The position numbers and the translations under genes are program-made. Below the pieces are notes generated by a model that made no database searches, had not been told where the DNA came from, and saw only the letters and a list, made by a program, of their open reading frames with translations. Source: Cyanobium sp. PCC 7001 (GTDB lineage: Bacteria > Cyanobacteriota > Cyanobacteriia > PCC-6307 > Cyanobiaceae). Taken from it: a DNA stretch of 64,000 bases. This document shows positions 9,553 to 18,377 of the stretch, piece after piece. The first letter of the stretch is position 1; every line of letters starts with the position of its first letter. Location of the stretch: contig NZ_DS990556.1 in NCBI RefSeq assembly GCF_000155635.1, positions 923,051 through 987,050 on the forward strand, written 5' to 3'.

Positions 9553-11121
9553 TCACAGCTCCGGCAGCAGCAGGGCGGCCTGGCCATCGCTGAGGCGCCC
9601 GGCGGCATGGAGCACCCGGGTGATGGTGTCGATGCCCAGCACCGCCTGGCAGCGGTAGCCCGCGGCCGCCAGCCGTTCCTTGGCGCGACGGTCGTGGTCG
9701 CCGCCATGGTCGAGAAACACCACCACATCCTGCACCTGGAGGCCGGAGCTCTCGAGCTTGGCGATGCCCTCGAGCACGCTGCCGCCGGTGATCAGGATGT
9801 CATCCACCACAACCACCAGGTCCCCCTCCTCGAAATCCCCCTCGATCAGGCGGCGGGCCCCATGGGCTTTCACCTCCTTGCGCGGGTAGATCAGGGGCTT
9901 GTGCAGCAGCAGGGAGAGACCGGTGGCCGTGGGCAGGGAGCCGTAGGGAATCCCGGCGATCCGGTCGAACACCAGCTCCTCCATGCGGCCCGCGTAGGCA
10001 TGCAGCACCCGGTGGAAGAGGTTCGGATCGGAGATGATCTGGCGCAGGTCGATGTAGTAGTTGAACACCGCCCCTGAGGCCTGCACGTAGTCGCCGAACA
10101 GCAGGCAGCCGATGTCGAACAGATCCACGATCAGCGATTCCAGCCCATCCGCCGAAGCCAGCAATGCCTCCTGCAGGGGCACCGCCTGAACGGCCACCCC
10201 GGCGGGCTCCAGGGGCGGCCGCGGGCTGAGCCGATCCAGCGAGGGCCGGGCTGGCGGGGCGGGCAGCCACACGTCGCAGCGTTCGGCGTCACCGGCACCA
10301 CGCCGCTCCAGCCAGCGGGTGCGGGTGGCATTGATCTGCAACTTGAGCACTTCGGCCCGCTGGGCGATGTCGTCCTCCACCAGCAGGTTCTGGGGCAGGG
10401 GGAGCAGCAGTCCGTCGCCGGCGCTGGAGAGGCCGGCCTGCAGCATCGCCTCCAGCTTCTCCTCCACGCCCCAGAGGCTGCGCAGGATCAGGAACCGCTC
10501 CGGCGCCTCCTGACGCACCCGGGCCAGGATCGCAGGATCGCTGGTGCCCACCTCCAGCAGCAGCTGCTCGGGGGTGGCCCAGAGCAGGCACTCGCGCACG
10601 ATGCGCAGGTAGAGGGGATGCTCCTCGCTGGGGAAGTGCTGGATCAGGCGCGCCGCCTCGTTCGAGCTGTGGCAGGTGATCACCACCGCCTTGTCGGGAT
10701 AGAGCAGGAACGGGGCCGCGATGTCCTGGCCGGCCAGGGGCGAGAGGGTGACGGCATCGGCCGTGAGCTCCCGGAACACGTACTGGGCCAGCGCCGAGGA
10801 GGAGTTGAGGTCGCCGTGCTTGCTGTCGATGATCAGGGGAAGATCGGGCGGCACCAGATCCCTCACCTCCAGCAGCAGCTCCAGACCCACCGGGCCGAGG
10901 GCCTGGTAGAAGCCGAGGCTGGGCTTGTAGGCGCACACGTGGGGAGCGGTGGCCTCGATCACCGCCTTGATCCAGTGCCGGGCCTGGCTGAGGAAGGAAC
11001 GGCCCGCCATGCCGCGGCGGCCCACCCAGCTCTGCAGCATCTCCGGGTTGGGATCCAGACCGGTGACCAGCAGCGACTGGCGATCGGCGATGGCGTCGGT
11101 GAGGCGAACGAAGAACCCCAT
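9553..11121 (-). CDS. pyrF-pyrE: Bifunctional orotidine-5'-phosphate decarboxylase / orotate phosphoribosyltransferase
   Basis: The 522-residue product carries the last two steps of UMP synthesis in one chain. The N-terminal part is a type-2 OMP decarboxylase: it has LLVTGLDPNP near residue 17, and the catalytic DSKHGD at about residues 99-104. The C-terminal part is orotate phosphoribosyltransferase with the PRPP loop VVVVDDILITGGS. An upstream GTG could add 18 residues, but the chosen ATG gives the canonical GFFVRLTDAI start. The order (decarboxylase first) is opposite to the animal UMP synthase. pyrC lies nearby on the same strand beyond the antiporter. Confidence 0.93.
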   Translation of the reverse strand: MGFFVRLTDAIADRQSLLVTGLDPNPEMLQSWVGRRGMAGRSFLSQARHWIKAVIEATAPHVCAYKPSLGFYQALGPVGLELLLEVRDLVPPDLPLIIDSKHGDLNSSSALAQYVFRELTADAVTLSPLAGQDIAAPFLLYPDKAVVITCHSSNEAARLIQHFPSEEHPLYLRIVRECLLWATPEQLLLEVGTSDPAILARVRQEAPERFLILRSLWGVEEKLEAMLQAGLSSAGDGLLLPLPQNLLVEDDIAQRAEVLKLQINATRTRWLERRGAGDAERCDVWLPAPPARPSLDRLSPRPPLEPAGVAVQAVPLQEALLASADGLESLIVDLFDIGCLLFGDYVQASGAVFNYYIDLRQIISDPNLFHRVLHAYAGRMEELVFDRIAGIPYGSLPTATGLSLLLHKPLIYPRKEVKAHGARRLIEGDFEEGDLVVVVDDILITGGSVLEGIAKLESSGLQVQDVVVFLDHGGDHDRRAKERLAAAGYRCQAVLGIDTITRVLHAAGRLSDGQAALLLPEL

Positions 11122-11290
11122 CGGCCTGAGGCTGGCTAGGGCTGTTGCTAAGTCACGGACCAGACCTGGCGACATCCGCCGACATAGCTCTTATTGAACG
11201 CCCTGGGCACGCCCGCGGGGATTCCGATCGCCGCAGTGCTGGCGGTGAGAGGTGCCGGTGCCTACGGTCGCCGCAACAGAGCTCCCTCCG

Positions 11291-12667
11291 ATGCCGGTGC
11301 CGATCCAGCTCATGCCCTGGAGCCTTGCCAGCGTCGTGTCCGCCAACCTCAGCGATGTGCCGATTCAGGCGCGTCTGCTGTTCATCGGCGTGCTGTTCCT
11401 CGGCACGCTGGCCGTGAGCCGCTTCTCGATCCGCCTCGGCATCCCGGGGGTGCTGGGCGTGCTGCTGCTCGGCCTGCTGGTGAACGTGAACTACCTCGAC
11501 ATCACCCATGTGGAGGCGGAGAACCTGCAGATCTTCGCCCTGGCCCTGCTGCTCTTCTATGCCGGATTGAAGACCGATCTGAAGGCGATCCGGGGCTTTC
11601 TGGAGTACGGCCTGCTGCTGGCCCTCGGCGGCGTGATGATCACCTCCCTGGCCCTCGGGGGGTTGATCTGGTGGCTCTCCTCCGCCACCGGCGGCGCCAT
11701 TGCCCTGGGCTTCGGCAACGGCATCCCGCTCGGCGCGGCCTTCCTGGTGGCCGCCTGCCTGGGCTCCACCGATGCCGGCGCCACCCTCAGCGTGCTGGCC
11801 CAGGTGCGGCCCGGGGTTCCCCTGCGGCTGCAGCACCTGCTGGAGTTCGAGTCGGCGGTGAACGATCCGGCCGCCCTGCTGGTGTACGGCCTGCTGATCG
11901 AGCTGTTCACCAGTGCGGCCTCCCCCGGCGCATCCGCCGGCAGCGGCGCGGCCGATCCCTACATGGCCATGGCGCTGCTGGAGGGCCTCAAGGGCTTCGT
12001 GCAGCAGATCGGCTCGGGGCTGATCGTGGGCGTGCTGTTCGGCTATGTGGCCAAGTTCGTGATCGATTACCTGGTGCACGAGCGGGCCCAGCTGCTGGTG
12101 GTCGCCATGTCGATCGCCTTCATCGATTACGGCGTCACCGATCTGCTGGGGGGGTCAGGCTTCGTGGCGGTGTACGTGACCGGGGTGTTCATGACCAACA
12201 TGAACTACCGGCTGGCGGATGTGAATCACGAAACCATCCAGGAGGTGCTGCTGCCCTTCAACACCATGACCGAGATCACCGTGTTCCTGATCTTCGGGCT
12301 CCTGGTGTCGCCGGCGGACCTGCTGGGCGCCGTGCCGATGGGCATCGCCGCCGCCGGAGCACTGATGCTGGTGGCCCGGCCTCTGGGGGTGCTTCTGTTC
12401 CAGCCCTTCTCCCCCTTCAGCCGGCGGGAATCCACCTTGATCGCCTGGTGCGGTCTGCGGGGGGCCGTGCCCCTGGCCCTCTCGTATCACGTGGTGAGCG
12501 CGATTCCCCAGCTGCGGGGCCTGGATCCGGCCCTGGCCGAGCCCCTCGCCCACAACGCCCAGGGCATCGTTTTCGTGGTGGTGGTGCTCAACCTGCTGCT
12601 GCAGGGCTTCACCCTGCCCCGGGTGTGCCGGGGCCTGGGCCTGAGCGCCGGTGCAGCGGGGCCCTGA
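11291..12667 (+). CDS. Cation:proton antiporter (CPA1/NhaP2-like)
   Basis: A membrane protein of about 458 residues with roughly 12 hydrophobic segments. Key motifs are FYAGLKTDL near the first third, AACLGSTDAGATLSVL, ESAVNDPAALLVYGL with the Asn-Asp ion-binding pair, and WCGLRGAVPLALSY near the end. These are characteristic of sodium or potassium/proton antiporters of the NhaP2 group. The start is uncertain: GTG at 11252 or ATG at 11312 are alternatives. It is divergent from pyrF-pyrE and convergent with pyrC, and no cytoplasmic TrkA-type domain follows the membrane part. Confidence 0.88.
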   Translation: MPVPIQLMPWSLASVVSANLSDVPIQARLLFIGVLFLGTLAVSRFSIRLGIPGVLGVLLLGLLVNVNYLDITHVEAENLQIFALALLLFYAGLKTDLKAIRGFLEYGLLLALGGVMITSLALGGLIWWLSSATGGAIALGFGNGIPLGAAFLVAACLGSTDAGATLSVLAQVRPGVPLRLQHLLEFESAVNDPAALLVYGLLIELFTSAASPGASAGSGAADPYMAMALLEGLKGFVQQIGSGLIVGVLFGYVAKFVIDYLVHERAQLLVVAMSIAFIDYGVTDLLGGSGFVAVYVTGVFMTNMNYRLADVNHETIQEVLLPFNTMTEITVFLIFGLLVSPADLLGAVPMGIAAAGALMLVARPLGVLLFQPFSPFSRRESTLIAWCGLRGAVPLALSYHVVSAIPQLRGLDPALAEPLAHNAQGIVFVVVVLNLLLQGFTLPRVCRGLGLSAGAAGP

Positions 12668-12694
12668 CGCGGGAGACCCAGAAGGCCGGCCCGC

Positions 12695-13744
12695 TCAGAC
12701 CAGCTGCCAGGTCAGCGTTTCCCCGGCATGGAACGGCACCAGCTCCACCGGCGCGCCGGCCGCATCCGTCAACGCCAGCCGCTCGTCCACGGCATGGGGC
12801 CGGCGCTCCAGGATGATCTGGCCGGGGTTGAGGGGCAGCCCGTAGAAGCGGGGGCCGTGCTCACTGGCGAAGGCCTCCAGCCGCTCCAGCGCCCCCTCCT
12901 GCTCGAACACCGCGGCGTAGCTCTCGATCGCGTAGGGGGCGTTGAAGATGCCGGCGCAACCGCAGGCCGACTCCTTGGCGGAGCGGGCGTGGGGCGCCGA
13001 ATCGGTGCCGAGGAAGAAGCAGGGGTCTCCGGAGGTGGCCGCGGCCCGCAGGGCCAGGCGGTGCAGCTCCCGCTTCGCCACCGGCAGGCAGTAGAAATCG
13101 GGCCGCAGGCCCCCCCGGAACATGGCGTTGCGGTTGATGTGGAGGTGGTGGGGCGTGATCGTGGCGGCCAGCTGGGGGGGGCCGCTGCGCACGAAGTCCA
13201 CCGCGTCGCTGGTGGTGATGTGCTCCAGCACCACCTTCAGGCCGGGATGGCGCTGGAGCAGCGGCGCCAGGTGCCGCTCGATGAACACCGCCTCGCGATC
13301 GAAGATGTCGATCTCCGGATCGGTGACCTCCCCGTGGATCAGCAGGGGCATGCCGATCCGCTCCATCGTCTCCAGCACCGGCGTGATCGCCATCAGATCA
13401 CCCACCCCGGCCTCGGCATTGGTGGTGGCGCGGGCGGGGTAGAGCTTGCAGGCCACCCACACCCCCTGCCGGAAGCCGGCTTCCACCTCCCGGGGGTCGA
13501 TGGTTTCCGTGAGGTAGGCGGTGAGCAGGGGTTGGAAGCCGCTGCCCGCGGGCAACGCCCGGCGGATCCGCTCGCCGTAGGCCTGCGCCGCCGCCACGGT
13601 GGTGATCGGTGGCTGGAGGTTGGGCATCACGATCGCCCGGCCGAACTGCCGGGCCGTGGCTCCCACCACCGCCTCGAGCATGGCGCCGTCGCGCAGATGC
13701 ACATGCCAGTCGTCGGGTTGACGCAGGCGGATCGTGGCGGGCAT
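12695..13744 (-). CDS. pyrC: Dihydroorotase
   Basis: The product of 349 residues matches class II PyrC of enterobacteria (348). It catalyses cyclisation of carbamoyl-aspartate to dihydroorotate. Zinc ligands are visible as DDWHVHLRDG at the N-terminus, the carbamylated-lysine region ACKLYPARATTN, LLIHGEV, VLEHITT and GTDSAPHA. The frame extends far upstream, but the ATG at 13744 places the conserved HVHLRDG at the expected distance. It neighbours the pyrF-pyrE fusion, so three steps of the pyrimidine pathway cluster here. Confidence 0.95.
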   Translation of the reverse strand: MPATIRLRQPDDWHVHLRDGAMLEAVVGATARQFGRAIVMPNLQPPITTVAAAQAYGERIRRALPAGSGFQPLLTAYLTETIDPREVEAGFRQGVWVACKLYPARATTNAEAGVGDLMAITPVLETMERIGMPLLIHGEVTDPEIDIFDREAVFIERHLAPLLQRHPGLKVVLEHITTSDAVDFVRSGPPQLAATITPHHLHINRNAMFRGGLRPDFYCLPVAKRELHRLALRAAATSGDPCFFLGTDSAPHARSAKESACGCAGIFNAPYAIESYAAVFEQEGALERLEAFASEHGPRFYGLPLNPGQIILERRPHAVDERLALTDAAGAPVELVPFHAGETLTWQLV

Positions 13745-13966
13745 CGACGAGGTGGGCGACCGAGTGGGCGACGAGGGAAGCATCGAAGTGGGAACCGAAG
13801 CGGGGATCACCGCGTGGAGGTGGGATCGGCCAGACCTCCTCTTCCACCCTGCCAGCACGCCGCCGCGGGATTTCAACGCCGGATTCCAAAGAAATCTGTG
13901 GGTCCGGCCCCGGCCCGGTGGGCTGCCCCGGAAGCTTCCTAGGGTTGTGGCTGCGATGGGGATCCC

Positions 13967-14194
13967 ATGGGCAGTGAGGCCAAACTCACGATCGGAGAAC
14001 TGGAAGCGGGCTATCCCACCTACTGCAAGGCCCTGAGGATGCTGATCAAGAACGGCAAATCGCTGGAGGCCATTCAACGCACGATCTGCTGGGACCGCCT
14101 CACCCTGCTCCAGAAAAGTCTGCCCACCCGCTACAAGTCCCCCGACTACCTCTACGCCCTGCTCAAGCGCGACGTCGACGAGTTGGCCGCCTGA
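13967..14194 (+). CDS. DUF3136 small protein, copy 2
   Basis: A 75-residue protein with KLTIGELEAGY, TYCKALRMLI, AIQRTICWDRLTLLQ and RYKSPDYLYALLKRD. It is paralogous to the 71-residue protein at 9258-9473 and in the opposite orientation. It reads away from pyrC across a 222-nt divergent gap. Function is unknown; being retained as a pair around pyrimidine genes suggests linked regulation or simple local duplication. Confidence 0.85.
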   Translation: MGSEAKLTIGELEAGYPTYCKALRMLIKNGKSLEAIQRTICWDRLTLLQKSLPTRYKSPDYLYALLKRDVDELAA

Positions 14195-14359
14195 GCCGCA
14201 GGGCCTGGGACCAACCCACGGGATGGCGAAACCGACACGCCTGCGGAAAGTTTCCCATCAGTTTCCCCGTCCAGTGGCCCTGGGGCTGGCTGGACGCACG
14301 GCCTGCGTGACTCAATGGAAGAGGACTTTCCCTGAGCGGCCCAGCGCGCCGTGCTGTTC

Positions 14360-15592
14360 ATGCCTCACCACCAGATCCTGATCGTCGGCGGCGGCGCTGC
14401 CGGCATCACCGTGGCCGCCCAGCTCAAGCGGGCGCGCAACGCGTTGCAGGTGGCGATTCTCGAGCCGGCCAGTGAGCACTACTACCAGCCGGGCTGGACC
14501 CTGGTGGGCGGCGGCGTGTTCAGCATGGCGGAAACCCGCCGGGCCGAGGGCGATGTGATGCCCGCCGGCGTCACCTGGATTCAGGAGGGAGCGGCCGGCT
14601 TCGATCCTGAGCGCCAGGTGGTGCGCACCAGCGGCGGCCAGGAGCTCAGCTACGACGTGCTGATCGTGGCCGCCGGTCTGAAGCTGTGCTGGGACCGGAT
14701 CAAGGGTCTGCCCGAAGCCCTGGGCCAGGGCGGAGTGTGCAGCAACTATTCCAGGGAGTTCGCCCCGTACACCTGGGAAGCGATCCAGGCCTTCAAGGGC
14801 GGCAGCAACGGCGCCGGCAACGCCGTGTTCACCTGCGCACCGATGCCGATCAAGTGCCCCGGGGCACCGCAGAAGATCGCCTACATGGCGGACGACGTGT
14901 TCAAGACAAAGGGGCTGCAGGCCCGCGTGATCTACGCCACCGCCACCCCCGGCATCTTCGGGGTGCCCACCTACGCCGCCCCGCTGCGGGAGGTGGTGAA
15001 GCGTCACGGCATCGACGCCCGCTACAACCACGTGCTCACCGAGGTGCGGCCGGAGAGCCGCGAGGCGGTGTTCACGGTGAAGGACGGCGAGAACAGCCAC
15101 GAGGAGGTGATCCCCTACGGCCTGCTGCACGTGACCCCGCCGATGGCGGCCCCCGACGTGGTGGCCTCCAGCCCACTTGCGGCCTCCAGCGGCTTCGTGG
15201 AGGTGGACAAGTTCACCCTGCAGCACCTGCGCTACCCCAACGTGTTCTCGATGGGCGACGTGAGCGGCATCCCCAACTCCAAGACCGCCGCCGCCGTGCG
15301 GGGCCAGGCTCCCGTGGTGGTGGCCAACCTGCTGGCCCACCTCGACGGCAAGCCCCTGGAGGCCGCCTACGACGGCTACAGCTGCTGCCCGCTGATCACC
15401 GGCTACGGCAAGGTGATCATGGCCGAGTTCAACTACGAGCAGGAGCCGGTGCCCTCCTTCCCGCTCGACCCCACCAAGGAGCGCTGGATCATGTGGTTCG
15501 TGAAGCGCAAGATCCTGCCCTCGCTCTACTGGAACCGGATGCTCACCGGGGCGCAGCACGAACGCCGCTTCATCCCCGGCGTGAAGCGCTAG
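14360..15592 (+). CDS. Sulfide:quinone oxidoreductase-like flavoprotein
   Basis: The product has about 410 residues (a GTG at 14351 would add three). The FAD-binding ILIVGGGAAGIT motif is at the N-terminus, and HYYQPGWTLVGGG follows. PIKCPGAPQKIAYM and GYSCCPLITGYGKVIMAEF carry the cysteines expected to take up sulfide sulfur. The C-terminal LPSLYWNRMLTG segment is typical of the type II SQR group that includes mitochondrial SQRDL. It probably oxidises sulfide or persulfide and reduces plastoquinone at the membrane surface. Flanking genes give no sulfur context. Confidence 0.85.
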   Translation: MPHHQILIVGGGAAGITVAAQLKRARNALQVAILEPASEHYYQPGWTLVGGGVFSMAETRRAEGDVMPAGVTWIQEGAAGFDPERQVVRTSGGQELSYDVLIVAAGLKLCWDRIKGLPEALGQGGVCSNYSREFAPYTWEAIQAFKGGSNGAGNAVFTCAPMPIKCPGAPQKIAYMADDVFKTKGLQARVIYATATPGIFGVPTYAAPLREVVKRHGIDARYNHVLTEVRPESREAVFTVKDGENSHEEVIPYGLLHVTPPMAAPDVVASSPLAASSGFVEVDKFTLQHLRYPNVFSMGDVSGIPNSKTAAAVRGQAPVVVANLLAHLDGKPLEAAYDGYSCCPLITGYGKVIMAEFNYEQEPVPSFPLDPTKERWIMWFVKRKILPSLYWNRMLTGAQHERRFIPGVKR

Positions 15593-15614
15593 AGCGACGC
15601 TCGAAAGCAAAGCG

Positions 15615-16694
15615 CTAGGCAGCCTCGCGGCAGAGGCGGGCCATCAGCCCCTCCTCATCGGCCGGCACCGTGAGCAGGGTGGTGGGCTCCAGCCATGCCA
15701 GGGCGTCGCTGAGCTCGGCCTTCAGGGCCTGGTCGTGTTCGCCGATGCCCCCGGTGAGGGCGATCACGTCCACCCCCCGCAGGCAGGCGGCCATGGCCCC
15801 GATCCCCTCCAGCAGCCGCTGCCGGAACACGGCCAGCGCCAGCTGGGCACCGCGGTGTCCCCGCCCCGCCTCCTCCCGCAGCGTGCGCATGTCGCCGCTG
15901 AGCCCGGAGAGGCCCAGCAGGCCGCTGTGGCGCTGCAGGGCCTCATCGATCGCGGCTGCGCTGAGCCCCTGCCGCAGCTGATGCAGCAGCAGACCGGGAT
16001 CCACGCTGCCGCTGCGGCTGGCCATCACGAGCCCCTCCAGCGGGGTGAACCCCATGGTGGTGGCCATGCTGCGGGGGCCCGTCGCCGGATCGAGGCTCAC
16101 GGCGCAGAGGGAACAGCCCGCGCCCAGGTGGCAGCTGATCAGCCGGCGGGCCTGGGGATGGCGCGCCGCCACCTGCTCGGCCACGTGCTGGTGGCTGAGG
16201 CCATGGAAGCCGAAGCGGCGCAGCCCCGCCGCCCGCCAGTCGGCCGGGATGGCGTAGGTGCGGGCCTCCTCCGGCAGGGAGGCATGAAAGCCGGTGTCGA
16301 AGCAGGCCCACTGGGCGAGAGTGGGGGCCTCGGCCTGGCCCCAGGCGCTGAACCAGCGGATGGCCCGCAGCGCCGCGGCGTTGTGCAGGGGAGCCAGGGG
16401 CACCAGCCCCTCCAGGGCCTCGACCATGGCGGGGGTGATCGCTGTCGGAGCCGTGAACCGCTCGCCGCCATGCACGACCCGGTGCGCGATCCGCTCCAGG
16501 CCCGGCAGCCAGGGGGTGATCGCCGGCAGCAGCCATCCCTCCAGCAAGGCCTCCACGCCGCCGGTTTCACCGGGGTTGAGGGATCGCTGCTGCTGCCAGG
16601 GACGCTGCCCATCGGCATCCACGAGCGAGGCCTTGAGGCTGGAGCTGCCGGCATTCACCACCAGGACCAGCGCTGGGGGCATCGGGGCGGGCAT
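15615..16694 (-). CDS. ackA: Acetate kinase
   Basis: Acetate kinase interconverts acetyl phosphate and ADP with acetate and ATP. The product from ATG 16694 has about 359 residues, shorter than the usual 400; ATG 16682 is an alternative. Signature motifs are VLVVNAGSSSLK at the N-terminus, ACFDTGFHASLP, RRFGFHGLSHQHV and MGFTPLEGLVMASRSGSVDPG. GGIGEHD near the end is the ATP-binding glycine motif. No phosphotransacetylase gene is adjacent. The gene diverges from the Na/Pi-cotransporter-like gene. Confidence 0.93.
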   Translation of the reverse strand: MPAPMPPALVLVVNAGSSSLKASLVDADGQRPWQQQRSLNPGETGGVEALLEGWLLPAITPWLPGLERIAHRVVHGGERFTAPTAITPAMVEALEGLVPLAPLHNAAALRAIRWFSAWGQAEAPTLAQWACFDTGFHASLPEEARTYAIPADWRAAGLRRFGFHGLSHQHVAEQVAARHPQARRLISCHLGAGCSLCAVSLDPATGPRSMATTMGFTPLEGLVMASRSGSVDPGLLLHQLRQGLSAAAIDEALQRHSGLLGLSGLSGDMRTLREEAGRGHRGAQLALAVFRQRLLEGIGAMAACLRGVDVIALTGGIGEHDQALKAELSDALAWLEPTTLLTVPADEEGLMARLCREAA

Positions 16695-16821
16695 CAGGGG
16701 CGGTTGCCGCCGAGCGGCTGCACCATTGTTGAACCGCCCGCAAGTCCTAGCGTCCAGGACCGCCGCCGCCTGGATCCCGCCGGCCGTTTCCGCCGGCTGA
16801 GCGGCCTCCGTTCCCTGCGCC

Positions 16822-18315
16822 ATGCCCCCAGGCACCACGCTTCTTCACGCCGCCGGCGGCCTCGGGCTGTTCCTGCTGGGGATGGCCCTGATGACCGAGG
16901 GGCTGCGCAGCCTGGCCGGGCAGCGGCTGCGCCAGGGCCTGCTGCGCTTCACCCGCTCGGCCTGGAGCGGCGCCATCAGCGGCGCCCTGACCACCGCGAT
17001 CGTGCAGTCGTCCAGCGCCACCACGGTGATGTCCGTGGGATTCGTGAGTGCGGGGCTGCTCAGCTTCCAGGCCGCCCTGGGGATCATCCTCGGGGCCAAC
17101 GTGGGCAGCACCGGTCTGGGCTGGCTGGTGGCCCTGCTGGGCATCAGGCTCGATCTGGAGCGGATCATGCTGCCGCTGGTGCTGGTGGGCGCCTGCCTGC
17201 GGCTGCTCGGTCGCGGCCGTCAGGCCCAGGCCGGCCTGGCGCTGGCGGGATTCGCGCTGCTGTTCATCGGCATCGGCGGGCTGCAGCAGGCCATGGCCGG
17301 CCATGGGTTGCTGCTGGATCCGGCCCGTTTCGACGCCGCGCTGCCCTCCGGCCGGCTGAAGCTGCTGCTGCTGGGGCTGCTCACCACCGTCACCGCCCTG
17401 ATCGCCGCGATGGGGGCGGGCCTGGGGGCACGGCGCACCGCCGTGGCGCACGTGACCTTCAACCTGTTCACGGCCGTGCTGGCCTTCACGCTCCTGCCTG
17501 TGTATCTCTGGGCGCTTCGGCTCGGAGCGGAGACGGGGTTGTCCCCCGAGCCCGAGTTCGCCCTCACGGCCTTCCACACCGGCTTCAACGTGACCGGCGT
17601 GCTGCTGATCCTGCCCTTCGCCACACCGTTCGCCGGCCTGATCCGCCGGGTGGTGCCCCCCAGCCCCGACCGCCCCGTGGAGGAGCTGGCCGACACCCCG
17701 CCCAAAGAGGCGATGGTGGCGGTCGACCAGGCCTCCACGGCCCTGCGCCAGACCCTGGTGGCCCTGCTCAGCAGCCTGGATGAAGCGCTGGACCATCCCG
17801 CCACCGCCCCGGCGGATCTGGCCCAGGGCACGGGCCTGAGGCCGGTCGATCTGGACCACATCGAGCTGTTCGTCGACCAGATCGACCTGCCGAGCGCCCA
17901 CGACCCGGCCCGCAGCCGGCTGCTGCATCTCCTCCATGGGCTCGACCACCTGCAGCGCCTGCACGAGCGCTGCACCGAGGAGCGGCAGCGTCGTCAGGCG
18001 GTGGCCACCGCATCGGCGCTGCGCCCCGAGCGGGACCGGCTGCTCCAGTGCCTGGACGGACTCATTCCCCTGCTGCAGCGGGGAGCGTGGCCTGAGGCCC
18101 TGCCGCTGGCGGAGGCCTGTGCCCGGGATCTGCACCACCGGGTGGATCCGTTCCGGCAGGCCGTGATGGAGCAGGTGGCCGCAGGTTCGCTGGCCGTGGA
18201 GGAGGGCACGGCCCTGCTGGAGGCGATGCGCTGGCTGCGCCGGGTGAGTCAGCATCTGCAGCGCATCTGCCGGCACCTGGTGGAGGTGATGGAACCCGTC
18301 ACAACCCGTTCTTAA
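16822..18315 (+). CDS. Na/Pi-cotransporter family protein with PhoU-like tail, second signature motif missing
   Basis: The 497-residue protein has an N-terminal membrane half and a helical C-terminal half resembling PhoU. The first repeat shows ALTTAIVQSSSATTVM and LGIILGANVGS, the substrate-binding signature of the PNaS family. Members normally carry a second inverted repeat with another QSSSA and GANIG. Here the region reads LLLLGLLTTVTALIAAMGAGLGARR, jumping straight to what normally follows the second GANIGTT, as though about 40 residues were lost in frame. Transport activity is therefore uncertain. The CHAD gene follows 62 nt downstream. Confidence 0.8.
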   Translation: MPPGTTLLHAAGGLGLFLLGMALMTEGLRSLAGQRLRQGLLRFTRSAWSGAISGALTTAIVQSSSATTVMSVGFVSAGLLSFQAALGIILGANVGSTGLGWLVALLGIRLDLERIMLPLVLVGACLRLLGRGRQAQAGLALAGFALLFIGIGGLQQAMAGHGLLLDPARFDAALPSGRLKLLLLGLLTTVTALIAAMGAGLGARRTAVAHVTFNLFTAVLAFTLLPVYLWALRLGAETGLSPEPEFALTAFHTGFNVTGVLLILPFATPFAGLIRRVVPPSPDRPVEELADTPPKEAMVAVDQASTALRQTLVALLSSLDEALDHPATAPADLAQGTGLRPVDLDHIELFVDQIDLPSAHDPARSRLLHLLHGLDHLQRLHERCTEERQRRQAVATASALRPERDRLLQCLDGLIPLLQRGAWPEALPLAEACARDLHHRVDPFRQAVMEQVAAGSLAVEEGTALLEAMRWLRRVSQHLQRICRHLVEVMEPVTTRS

Positions 18316-18377
18316 TGCCCTGGGGCTGCCGCCGCCAGCAGAGTGGGCAGGGAGGCCTGAGGACGGAGGCAGCAGCG

